NCBI GenBank assembly: GCA_903847585.1
Contig: CAINEC010000031.1
Span: 1 to 64,000 of the forward strand
Length of the DNA: 64,000 nucleotides
Direction of reading: 5' to 3'
Origin: an uncultured Bacteroidota bacterium
GTDB taxonomy: Bacteria > Bacteroidota > Bacteroidia > AKYH767-A > OLB10
The notes under the pieces: model-generated
Databases searched by the model: none
What the model was told of the DNA's origin: nothing
Seen by the model: the letters and a program-made list of their open reading frames with translations, nothing else
Program-made: the position numbers and the translations under genes
Shown here: in pieces, positions 38,721 to 45,869 of the stretch
Numbering within the stretch: position 1 is the stretch's first letter
Layout of the letters: the number at the start of each line of letters is the position of its first letter

Positions 38721-38905
38721 TTAGCTAGTTTCTCAAGAAGCTCCCTGTCTTCTGCTAAAATTTTACGGAGGTTATTAGCTAAATTGAAATTATTATCTGG
38801 TTGGTCTTTAAGCTCCTTTAGAAAGTTCAATACATCTTGTAGTACGTTTTCTGGTACGGTATCTAACAGCTTTTGGATTTCAGTTTGAATTTGTGCTTTT
38901 GTCAT
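38717..38905 (-). CDS. Antitoxin of a Doc-type toxin-antitoxin module
   Basis: 62 residues from ATG 38905 (MTKAQIQTEIQKLLDTVPEN); a longer frame with a hydrophobic N-terminus was rejected. It is a helical, acidic/basic alternating protein (VLQDVLNFLKELKDQPDNN, RKILAEDRELLEKLAK) of the size and composition of DUF2281/VapB-like antitoxins. The 4-nt overlap with the truncated Doc gene downstream is the main support. It may start a cassette, since the ATG is 45 nt inside a GTTAAAT core site. Confidence 0.7.
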   Translation of the reverse strand: MTKAQIQTEIQKLLDTVPENVLQDVLNFLKELKDQPDNNFNLANNLRKILAEDRELLEKLAK

Positions 38906-38944
38906 ACTCAAATATAACATAAAAAAAGAAAAATTCAAAGCTTG

Positions 38945-39000
38945 ATTTAACCACTGTCTCGAATCCTCGGCACGCCACTTTTGCTTACCATGTGTTAGCC
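38945..39000 (-). repeat. attC-like site of cassette A (short form)
   Basis: On the minus strand it starts with GGCTAAC (R'' box) and ends with GTTAAAT (R' box), 56 nt apart, within the size range of short attC sites. On the plus strand it contains CGGCA-N8-TTGCTTAC-N5-GTTAGC, which recurs with identical spacing at 40372-40403. Confidence 0.55.
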
Positions 39001-39009
39001 ATAGTTAAT

Positions 39010-39345
39010 TTAAATTAATTCAATTTCAAATGACATACTAGATTCATTTGACTTAAACCTACCTTTGAATCTAACATCAATTTTTCTGAATGGACCATTA
39101 AAAGGCTTATCAAAATCTTTTGCTAGCTTAACAGCATCAAATATGTCAATTTGATTTGAGTATGCCTTAGAAATTGGAATTGAGAAAATTGCTTCGTTTG
39201 GACCATACATCCAATTAAGCAGTAAATTAGGACAATCTTTTAAATTTGAATATTTGACATTAGATACAATTACTGATTTAAAATCACTTTCCGCGTCAAA
39301 GCATTTTCGAAAGTTTGTATTAGTAAGCGTTATTTTATGTTTCAT
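39010..39345 (-). CDS. Cassette A hypothetical protein
   Basis: 111 residues from ATG 39345 (MKHKITLTNTNFRKCFDAES). The frame stays open upstream to 39471 but that extension runs through the attC palindrome and was rejected. The protein is soluble and beta-rich (LLLNWMYGPNEAIFSIPISK, IDVRFKGRFKSNESSMSFEI), with no motif recognised. The stop lies 16 nt before the TATGGCTAAC boundary on the minus strand, the compact packing typical of cassette genes. Confidence 0.6.
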   Translation of the reverse strand: MKHKITLTNTNFRKCFDAESDFKSVIVSNVKYSNLKDCPNLLLNWMYGPNEAIFSIPISKAYSNQIDIFDAVKLAKDFDKPFNGPFRKIDVRFKGRFKSNESSMSFEIELI

Positions 39346-39380
39346 ATTAACTGAAATGGTATTTATTTTTGTCAAATTAT

Positions 39381-39512
39381 GGCTAACGTTTTCGGGCTTT
39401 GCGTTCGGGCGGGTTTTGAAGCACAAAACTGTCAACCAGCACTGAGCTTGAATAGAAGCACAAAGCTCCAAGTTTGCACTTCACCCCGCCTGACGCAAAA
39501 CCCGTGTTAGCA
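39381..39512 (-). repeat. attC-like 130-bp imperfect palindrome of cassette B
   Basis: Outer boxes GCTAAC (39382-39387) and GTTAGC (39506-39511). The inner arms are 39393-39413 (CGGG, TTTGCGT, GGGCGGG) and 39485-39504 (CCCGCC, ACGCAAA, CCCG), which pair almost fully with one extra base on one arm, like the extrahelical bases of attC sites. Length is close to the 120-130 nt of Vibrio VCR-type sites. The stop codon of the cassette B gene (TAA) lies inside the GCTAAC box. Confidence 0.65.
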
Positions 39513-40154
39513 GTTGGCCGTATTATTCAGGTTTAATAAATTTTCAAAACTTTCTGGAAGTGTCGCTCGTAAATTTCTAATATAATCTTGGTCGTTTTGT
39601 GTTTTTAATTTTAAGAATTTTAATATCGTCCTAAAATATAACTTACAAAGTCTATTGTGATAAATAGTAATTGTTCCAGGATTTTTCTGAGCGATTTCTT
39701 GATTCAGAATCATTGCAAACTTAAGGTTATAAAAATTGGTTCTTTCTTCAACCCATTTAGGTTTTTCTTGATGGGATCTTGGTCTATCTAATATTGGTTC
39801 AGCCCAAAATTTAAATGCCCATGAAAATGTTTCATTAAATGAGGTAGTGTCTGGAGTGTAATCGCTAGTAATTGAACCAATATAAATAGGCTCAACTTGC
39901 GGTTTAAATTGTCTTATTGTCGGATCAATAATGATACCATCGTATCCATTTACTGTAAGCCAAAAGTGTCGTATACCGTTATAGTATCCACCTGTCAACG
40001 AACAATGTATGTCGTTTATCTTCAGAAACAATAGCAAGGGAAAACATGCACAGAAACAAAGATTTTTGGGGCATTCGTCAACTATTGTCGATTCTGTGAA
40101 CGATGCCACTTTTTTCCGAATGTTTTCTCTAGAATCTTCTGTAATGTTTTGCAT
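39507..40154 (-). CDS. Cassette B protein, transglutaminase/papain-like Cys-His-Asp candidate
   Basis: 215 residues. Near the N-terminus ECPKNLCFCACFPLLLFL offers a Cys followed by a hydrophobic helix. Then GGYYNGIRHFWLTVNGYDG gives a His-Trp, and IIIDPTIRQF an Asp-Pro-Thr, in the order Cys...His...Asp of transglutaminase-like and papain-fold enzymes. The C-terminal half is helical and basic (YNLKFAMILNQEIAQK, RTILKFLKLKTQ). Predicted cytoplasmic. The ORF ends with its TAA in the attC R'' box. The function call is inference from motif order only. Confidence 0.6.
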   Translation of the reverse strand: MQNITEDSRENIRKKVASFTESTIVDECPKNLCFCACFPLLLFLKINDIHCSLTGGYYNGIRHFWLTVNGYDGIIIDPTIRQFKPQVEPIYIGSITSDYTPDTTSFNETFSWAFKFWAEPILDRPRSHQEKPKWVEERTNFYNLKFAMILNQEIAQKNPGTITIYHNRLCKLYFRTILKFLKLKTQNDQDYIRNLRATLPESFENLLNLNNTANC

Positions 40155-40188
40155 TTTGTTGTATTGATATTTTCGGCTTACTGCTAAC

Positions 40189-40344
40189 TACCTTATATAC
40201 GCTATAAAACTTCCATATACTTCCTCATTGGGTTGTATATGCGTAATTTTTAATCGCACATGCTAATTTATAATAAATAAGTATCATTCATAAAATAATA
40301 ACTCAACAAAAAATCCGCCTCCTATATTGAAAGTGGATTATGCT
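40189..40344. other. Decayed intergenic stretch in the cassette cluster
   Basis: AT-rich with no ORF. CATATAC / GTATATG (40214 and 40236 area) forms a 7-bp hairpin with a 14-nt loop, immediately outside the cassette B start. It sits where the attC of the preceding cassette would be expected, but no R'' box is recognisable. Confidence 0.3.
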
Positions 40345-40403
40345 TTATTAGTCAATCCCTAAATTTCTGTACGGCATGACAATATTGCTTACAAGCTGTT
40401 AGC
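40345..40403 (-). repeat. Second copy of the short attC-like site
   Basis: Plus strand carries CGGCA (40372) - N8 - TTGCTTAC (40385) - N5 - GTTAGC (40398), the same elements and spacing as the site at 38968-38999. The opposite end (R' box) is not clear. Just upstream on the minus strand an acidic C-terminal remnant (QLELQDVDDLDED then stop, around 40458-40500) may be the end of a lost cassette gene. Confidence 0.45.
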
Positions 40404-40539
40404 AGCATGTACATTTAGGCGTCTATGTTAAATTTTTCAATGTTAAATACTAAGCTTTAATCTTCATCAAGATCATCAACATCTTGTAACTCTAATTGGT
40501 GGATGTTTGTTTAATTGAAATAAAAATTATAATTGTAAA

Positions 40540-40971
40540 TTGAAAGAATCAAAACATAATTGTAATAATTTTGAAGATTTAGAAGCAGATTATTTATACA
40601 TTGCGACTTCGCAATTGCCAAACTCAGGAAATGGATTATATACTGCTATTGATATTTACAAAGGCGAAGTTTTCTCATTGTTTAAATGAGAAATTGTAAC
40701 CTCGAAACATGTTGCATTAAAAGTGAAAAACGATAAAGATGAATATTTTATTAGTATGTTGGATGGTATTATTATGGACTCAATGAAAGAAAAATTTTTC
40801 GCAAAATATGCCAATGGTGCTGAAGGTTTTTCGAAACTAAAATTTAATAATTTCGCAAAAATCGCTTTAGATGTGGAGAATCAAGTTTGCATTATTGCCA
40901 AAAAAAATATTAAAGTAGGCGAAGAAATTTTTTGTGGTTACGAAAAAAAATATTTGAAAATATATAGTTAA
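40540..40971 (+). pseudogene. SET-domain protein gene interrupted by an in-frame TGA
   Basis: One frame runs from 40519 to 40971 with a single TGA at 40687. Before it: YLYIATSQLPNSGNGLYTAI and DIYKGEVFSLFK; after it: EIVTSKHVALKVKNDKDEYF, FAKYANGAEGF and IKVGEEIFCGYEKKYL. Together these are a small SET domain: the N-terminal GxGL part, the central AKYAN (RFANH-like) and the C-terminal GEEIFCGY. A GGA-to-TGA change (Gly expected after FK) explains the break. No ATG starts the frame; TTG 40540 or a lost start is possible. The intact protein would be a small lysine methyltransferase-like enzyme. Confidence 0.75.
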
Positions 40972-41004
40972 ATAAAAAAGAAAATAATTTTATAATATTA
41001 ACAT

Positions 41005-41943
41005 ATGTCAAAATATGCAATAGCAATACACGGTGGAGCAGGCACAATTTTAAAAAGCACAATGACTCCTGAAAAAGAATTAGCTTATACGCAAGCTATG
41101 CAAGATGCAATTAATGCAGGTGAAACTATCTTGAAAAACGGTGGCACCGCTTTAGATGCTGTTGAATTAGCGATTGTGTCATTAGAAAATAATCCGTTAT
41201 TTAATGCAGGAAAGGGTGCCGTTTTTACCAAAACTGGCAAACACGAAATGGATGCTTGTATTATGAATGGGAAAGATTTAACTGCGGGTGCTGTTGCAGG
41301 TGTTAGCAATATTAAAAATCCGATTAGTCTTTCGAGAGCAGTGATGGAAAAATCAGAACATGTATTTTTAGCAGGGTTAGGCGCTTTAGATTTTGCGAAA
41401 AAAATAAATGCAAAGTTTGAAGATGATGATTACTTTTTTGTTCAGATGCGTTATGACCAATTACAAATGGCATTAAAAAGTGACACCATGATTTTAGATC
41501 ATACAGAAGATACATTCGAAACTGGAGAAAAGAAGTTTGGGACAGTTGGGGCTGTTGCAATGGATATTCATGGTAATTTGGCTGCCGGTACAAGTACAGG
41601 CGGTATGACTAATAAAAATTATGGTAGAGTAGGCGATACTCCAATAGTTGGTGCTGGTACCTATGCTAATAATACATGTGCTGTTAGTTGTACGGGTCAT
41701 GGCGAATTTTTTATTCGTTCTGTTGTTGCTTATGATATTTCTTGTTTAATGGAATATAAAGGTTTGTCTTTAAAAGAAGCCTGTGATATAGTGGTAATGG
41801 ATAAATTAGTGAAGATTGGCGGTGAAGGTGGTTTAATAGCTATTGATAAAAATGGAAATGTTGAATTACAGTTTAATTCAGAAGGAATGTACCGTGCTAA
41901 AAAAACATTTGGAAGTGATGTGTTTATTGGGATTTATAAATAA
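41005..41943 (+). CDS. iaaA: Isoaspartyl peptidase / plant-type L-asparaginase
   Basis: 312 residues, an Ntn-hydrolase. N-terminus IAIHGGAGTI, then NPLFNAGKGAVFTKTGKHEMD. The nucleophile is T180 in KFGTVGAVAMD, where the precursor self-cleaves, and GRVGDTPIVGAGTYA plus CTGHGEFFIR form the substrate site. Hydrolyses beta-Asp dipeptides. Next to cyanophycinase it would split beta-Asp-Arg released from cyanophycin, completing the degradation route. Convergent with cphB, 37 nt apart. Confidence 0.93.
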   Translation: MSKYAIAIHGGAGTILKSTMTPEKELAYTQAMQDAINAGETILKNGGTALDAVELAIVSLENNPLFNAGKGAVFTKTGKHEMDACIMNGKDLTAGAVAGVSNIKNPISLSRAVMEKSEHVFLAGLGALDFAKKINAKFEDDDYFFVQMRYDQLQMALKSDTMILDHTEDTFETGEKKFGTVGAVAMDIHGNLAAGTSTGGMTNKNYGRVGDTPIVGAGTYANNTCAVSCTGHGEFFIRSVVAYDISCLMEYKGLSLKEACDIVVMDKLVKIGGEGGLIAIDKNGNVELQFNSEGMYRAKKTFGSDVFIGIYK

Positions 41944-41953
41944 TTTGGGTTAC

Positions 41954-41970
41954 TCTTCATATTATGAAGA
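41954..41970. terminator. Possible bidirectional terminator
   Basis: TCTTCAT / ATGAAGA 7-bp stem with a 3-nt loop between the convergent iaaA and cphB genes, with only a weak T-run nearby (GATTATTTT). Confidence 0.4.
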
Positions 41971-41980
41971 CTTGATTATT

Positions 41981-42856
41981 TTACAAAGCCAAATCAGATG
42001 GTTTTTGAATCGTTAGTTTTTTGTTTTTTAAATCGTAATAATCTCCTAAAGCCATAACGTGTACAGTTAAATTTTCAATTGAAACTGGTTCGCCCATATT
42101 AACATCGCTTAGATTTGTGTTTTTCATTCCTGTAGCATCTACAAGCATGATTAAGCCAGATCCAATTGCTTCCATATTATTGCCATTTGTAATTAATAGC
42201 CCCGCATCTTCTCCAAGCCCAACTCCTAAATTGATTGGATTACTTGCGCAAGCGTATAATAATCTACCAATACGTCCACGTTGAACAAAATGTGTATCAA
42301 TAATTACATTATTAATAAATCCTAAGCCTCCTGTTATTTTTACTTCACCTTTAAGTAAAGCCTCAGAACTTTTTCCCTGATAAATCATGTTATTTGAGCT
42401 TGCAGCTGCACCAGCCGATGTTCCAGAAATAACAAAATCTTCGTTTTTATATTTTTCAAGTAATAAATGATGAAAAGTTGTGCCTCCAAAAATAGCAGTT
42501 AAACGTAATTGATCACCACCAGTAAACATGACTACTTCAGCATTTTTTAATCGTTCAACATTTTCAGGAGAATTAGCTTCCTCCCTTGATTTAATGTTTA
42601 ATACGCCTACATTTGAAACATCTAATTGAGCAAATGCTTTCACGTATTCTTCTCCAACTTCCTCAGGAATACTTGATGCTGTTGTGATAATTTCAAAACG
42701 AGACAAATTGTTTTTAATTGATTCAGTAGTAATTCTTTTGAGAATTCCTTTTTCAAAAAACTTTAAATTTCTTTTTAAATCAGCTTCGCTTTCAGAAAAA
42801 CTGCCTCTATCTACTGAGCCACCTATGATTACTAATTTTCCTTTTGGGTTATTCAT
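41981..42856 (-). CDS. cphB: Cyanophycinase
   Basis: 291 residues, an S51-family serine peptidase. The N-terminus KLVIIGGSVDRGSF is family-typical, FTGGDQLRLTAIFGGT lines the active site, and the nucleophile is S147 in ISGTSAGAAASS. IDTHFVQRGRIGRLLYA holds the His and the substrate-binding Arg region. Cuts multi-L-arginyl-poly-L-aspartate to beta-Asp-Arg. No signal peptide, so the intracellular form. Divergent from cphA (136 nt) with a -7 box in the gap. Confidence 0.93.
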   Translation of the reverse strand: MNNPKGKLVIIGGSVDRGSFSESEADLKRNLKFFEKGILKRITTESIKNNLSRFEIITTASSIPEEVGEEYVKAFAQLDVSNVGVLNIKSREEANSPENVERLKNAEVVMFTGGDQLRLTAIFGGTTFHHLLLEKYKNEDFVISGTSAGAAASSNNMIYQGKSSEALLKGEVKITGGLGFINNVIIDTHFVQRGRIGRLLYACASNPINLGVGLGEDAGLLITNGNNMEAIGSGLIMLVDATGMKNTNLSDVNMGEPVSIENLTVHVMALGDYYDLKNKKLTIQKPSDLAL

Positions 42857-42873
42857 TTTAAATATTTATCTAG

Positions 42874-42881
42874 CAAATTTA
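42874..42881 (-). promoter_or_regulatory. Candidate -7 box (TAAATTTG) for cphB
   Basis: Minus-strand TAAATTTG, 17 nt before the cphB ATG. In the same gap TTTG-N20-TATTTTAA (near 42947-42978) is a weaker candidate for cphA on the plus strand. Confidence 0.45.
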
Positions 42882-42992
42882 ACCTTATAGCCTCATGAAA
42901 TTTGTCCCATAAGCCTTATTTATCACTTTATTTTAAACAGATTTTTGTTTAAATAAATAATTTGAACTATTTTAATCCAAATTACATGTACT

Positions 42993-45608
42993 ATGAAAAT
43001 CATTGAAATTAAAACTCTTCGCGGACCTAACTATTGGTCTAATTACAGAAAAAAACTAATTGTCTTGAAATTAGATTTGGAGAATTTAGAAGAATCTCCT
43101 ACGAATAAAATTGATGGCTTTTCTGATAGATTAGAAAAATTGATTCCTTCAATGCATAAGCATCGTTGTTCTAAAGATTATGCCGGTGGTTTTTTTGAAC
43201 GTGTTAAAGAAGGAACATGGATGGGCCATGTTATTGAACATATTGCTTTAGAAATACAGTCCATGGCAGGAATGGAGTGTGGGTTTGGCCGAACTAGAGG
43301 TACTAGTAAAGAAGGGATTTATAATGTTGTATTTTCTTATATGGAAGAAAATGTTGGGTTATTTGCAGCAAAAGCTTCAGTGAAAATTGCAGAAGCGTTA
43401 ATTGATAATACTGAATATGATTTAGAAGCTGATATTAAATTGATGCGTCAAATGCGCGAGAAATCTCGTTTTGGACCAAGTACTGGAAGTATAGTTGATG
43501 AAGCGGTTGCTCGTGATATTCCTTTTATTCGTTTAAATAGCGAATCTTTAGTGCAATTAGGTTATGGTAAAAATCAAGTGCGATTTAGAGCTACCATGAC
43601 GGATAGAACATCTTCTATTGCTGTGGATTTAGCCAGTAACAAGGATGAAACAAAAAAAATGTTAGAAGCTGCTGCCATTCCTGTTGCTAAAGGAATGTGC
43701 ATAATGTATGAATCTGAGGTAGAGGAAGTCATTGCAAAAGTTGGCTTTCCTTTAGTATTTAAACCTTTAGATGGTAATCATGGAAAAGGCGCTTCTATTA
43801 ATGTAAAAACTTTGGAAGAAGCTATAGCTGCATTTGAACATGCTAAGAAATATTCTAAAAAAATTATTGTCGAAAAATTTATCACAGGTTATGACTTTAG
43901 AGTATTAGTTATTAATAACCGTTTTATTGCAGCAGCATTACGCGAACCAGCTCATGTTATTGGTGATGGCGTTTCTAATATTCTGCAATTAATCGATACT
44001 GAAAATAAAGATCCACGTCGTGGTTATGGCCACGAAAATGTTTTAACCGAAATTAGTATTGATAGAGAAACGGAGGAACAATTATTAAAATACAAGTATA
44101 CTCTAGATACCATCTTGAAAAAAGATGAAAAGTGCTATTTAAAAGGAACGGCTAATTTAAGTACAGGCGGCACTTCTACAGATGTCACTGATATTGTTCA
44201 TCCACATAATATTTTTATTTGTGAACGCATTTCACGTGTTATTGGCTTAGATATTTGTGGTATTGATATCATGGCAACTAATTTAAGCGAACCATTAATA
44301 ATTACTGGAGGCGTTGTTTTAGAAGTAAATGCTGCTCCTGGATTTAGAATGCATTTAGCACCTGCAAATGGATTGCCTCGTAATGTGGCAGCTCCTGTTA
44401 TTGATATGTTATATCCAAGTGGTAAATCATGTCGTATTCCTATTATTGCCATTACAGGTACTAACGGGAAAACAACTACCACACGATTAATTGCACATAT
44501 TGTAAAAAATAATGGATTCAGAGTTGGTTTTACTACTTCAGATGGTATTTACGTTCAAAACTCTATGTTAACTAAGGGCGATACGACAGGCCCGGTAAGT
44601 GCGGAGTTTGTTTTAAAAGACCCTACTGTTGAGTTTGCAGTTTTAGAAACGGCTCGTGGTGGTATTTTACGTTCAGGTTTAGGTTTTGGTAAATGTGATA
44701 TTGCTGTGGTTACTAATATTCAAGAAGACCATATGGGTTTATCGGATATTAATACCTTAAAAGAAATGGCAAACGTAAAAGGTGTTGTGGCTAGAGCTGT
44801 GAAACGTGATGGTTACGCTGTATTAAATGCGGATAACGAACATTGTGTTTATATTTCAAAAACGACGGATTGTAAAATTGCATATTTCAGTTTAAATGAA
44901 AACAATCCTGTTATTGTTGAACATTGCAAAAAAGGTGGTATTGCTGCTATATACGAAAACGGATATATTACAATTAAAAAAGGTGATTGGAAATTTAGAG
45001 TAGAAAAAGCATCTCACGTTCCTTTAACATTTGGTGGTAAAGTAACGTTTAATATTTATAACGTTTTAGCAGCTACCTTAGCAACGTATGTTTATGGATT
45101 TACTATTGAGGATATTAAAACAAATTTAGCAACCTTTATTCCGTCTGCAGCTCAAACACCAGGACGAATGAATATTTTTGATTTTAAAGAATATAAAGTC
45201 ATGATTGACTTTGCTCATAATGCAGATGGGTTTAATGGCATTAAAGAATTTTTATCAACCATTGAATCTCCATACAAAATAGGAATTATTACAGGCACAG
45301 GAGATAGAAGAGATGATGATATTAGAAATATGGGAAGACTTTCAGCGCAAATGTTTGATCATATTATTATTCGTCAAGATAAATTTTTGAGAGGTCGCCA
45401 AGCGGATGATATTGTTAAATTATTAGTTGAAGGAATACAAGAAGCTAATCATAAACAATCTTATGAATACATTCCTAAAGAAGTTGAAGCTTTAGAACAT
45501 GCATTATCTTTAGCGAAACCTGGAACATTTATTACAGCATTAAGTGATGTAATTGATAATGCAATTGATTTAGTGCAGTCGTATTTAGATAAAGAAAGAG
45601 GAGTTTAA
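42993..45608 (+). CDS. cphA: Cyanophycin synthetase
   Basis: 871 residues, full length for CphA1. N-terminal domain with LRGPNYWSNYRKKLIVLKLD. ATP-grasp domain ~residues 215-480 (PLVFKPLDGNHGKGASINV, VEKFITGYDFRVLVINN, VLEVNAAPGFRMHLAP), which adds Asp. Mur-ligase-like domain from ~488 with P-loop ITGTNGKTTTTRLI, LETARGGILRSGLGF, VTNIQEDHMG, VMIDFAHNADGF, which adds Arg. Makes the N/C storage polymer of Asp with Arg side chains without a ribosome. Cytoplasmic. A terminator follows. Confidence 0.96.
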   Translation: MKIIEIKTLRGPNYWSNYRKKLIVLKLDLENLEESPTNKIDGFSDRLEKLIPSMHKHRCSKDYAGGFFERVKEGTWMGHVIEHIALEIQSMAGMECGFGRTRGTSKEGIYNVVFSYMEENVGLFAAKASVKIAEALIDNTEYDLEADIKLMRQMREKSRFGPSTGSIVDEAVARDIPFIRLNSESLVQLGYGKNQVRFRATMTDRTSSIAVDLASNKDETKKMLEAAAIPVAKGMCIMYESEVEEVIAKVGFPLVFKPLDGNHGKGASINVKTLEEAIAAFEHAKKYSKKIIVEKFITGYDFRVLVINNRFIAAALREPAHVIGDGVSNILQLIDTENKDPRRGYGHENVLTEISIDRETEEQLLKYKYTLDTILKKDEKCYLKGTANLSTGGTSTDVTDIVHPHNIFICERISRVIGLDICGIDIMATNLSEPLIITGGVVLEVNAAPGFRMHLAPANGLPRNVAAPVIDMLYPSGKSCRIPIIAITGTNGKTTTTRLIAHIVKNNGFRVGFTTSDGIYVQNSMLTKGDTTGPVSAEFVLKDPTVEFAVLETARGGILRSGLGFGKCDIAVVTNIQEDHMGLSDINTLKEMANVKGVVARAVKRDGYAVLNADNEHCVYISKTTDCKIAYFSLNENNPVIVEHCKKGGIAAIYENGYITIKKGDWKFRVEKASHVPLTFGGKVTFNIYNVLAATLATYVYGFTIEDIKTNLATFIPSAAQTPGRMNIFDFKEYKVMIDFAHNADGFNGIKEFLSTIESPYKIGIITGTGDRRDDDIRNMGRLSAQMFDHIIIRQDKFLRGRQADDIVKLLVEGIQEANHKQSYEYIPKEVEALEHALSLAKPGTFITALSDVIDNAIDLVQSYLDKERGV

Positions 45609-45710
45609 TTTTTAAAAAAAATATATGCGCATAAACAAATACTTACAATTGTTTTTAAACGCTTACCTGAGTTTAAATATAATCTTTTTTTAGTTATGAG
45701 TAATTACAAT

Positions 45711-45745
45711 AAACTCCTCTCAATTGCATGAGAGGAGTTTTCTTT
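45711..45745. terminator. Hairpin terminator after cphA
   Basis: AAACTCCTCTCA / TGAGAGGAGTTT 12-bp stem with a 6-nt loop and T-tract, about 100 nt past the cphA stop. It can also serve the minus-strand YHYH gene ending at 45870. The rest of 45609-45869 shows nothing. Confidence 0.85.
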
Positions 45746-45869
45746 TAACGAATAATAATATTAAAACAGAAAGATTATGGAAGAACTATTACAAAAAACA
45801 ACCTATTATTGTAAACCAAGAACAGGACTAATATGTACTGTAAACTTATTTCAGGACGAGTCAATCAAA

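Larger units (their letters stand above)
38945..40403 (-). mobile_element. Putative integron-type gene cassette cluster (no integrase in window)
   Basis: Read on the minus strand, two single-gene segments each begin with TTAGC after a G and end with the reverse complement of that start. Cassette A is bounded by GTTAGCCATA (38994-39003) and TATGGCTAAC (39378-39387), 10/10 complementary. Cassette B is bounded by GTTAGCAGT (39506-39514) and ACTGCTAAC (40180-40188), 9/9. Each gene is followed by an attC-like palindromic or conserved site. The rule that a cassette start pairs with its own attC R'' box is specific to integron cassettes. ATGs lie 33-45 nt inside each cassette. No integrase or attI seen. 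Confidence 0.65.

Noticed and set aside
38640..38888. 82-codon plus-strand ORF opposite the antitoxin
   Set aside because: It is antisense to the antitoxin and Doc remnant, which have family resemblance and the ATGA overlap; the plus frame has neither.
38950..38975. TCGAATCCTCGG resembling a tRNA T-arm near the cassettes
   Set aside because: No acceptor stem, anticodon arm or partner strand could be assembled; it is the interior of the short attC-like site.
39346..39471. Longer start for the cassette A gene (42 extra codons)
   Set aside because: The extension crosses the TATGGCTAAC boundary and the attC palindrome, is Cys/Trp rich and unlike the rest; ATG 39345 fits the spacing of the neighbouring cassette genes.
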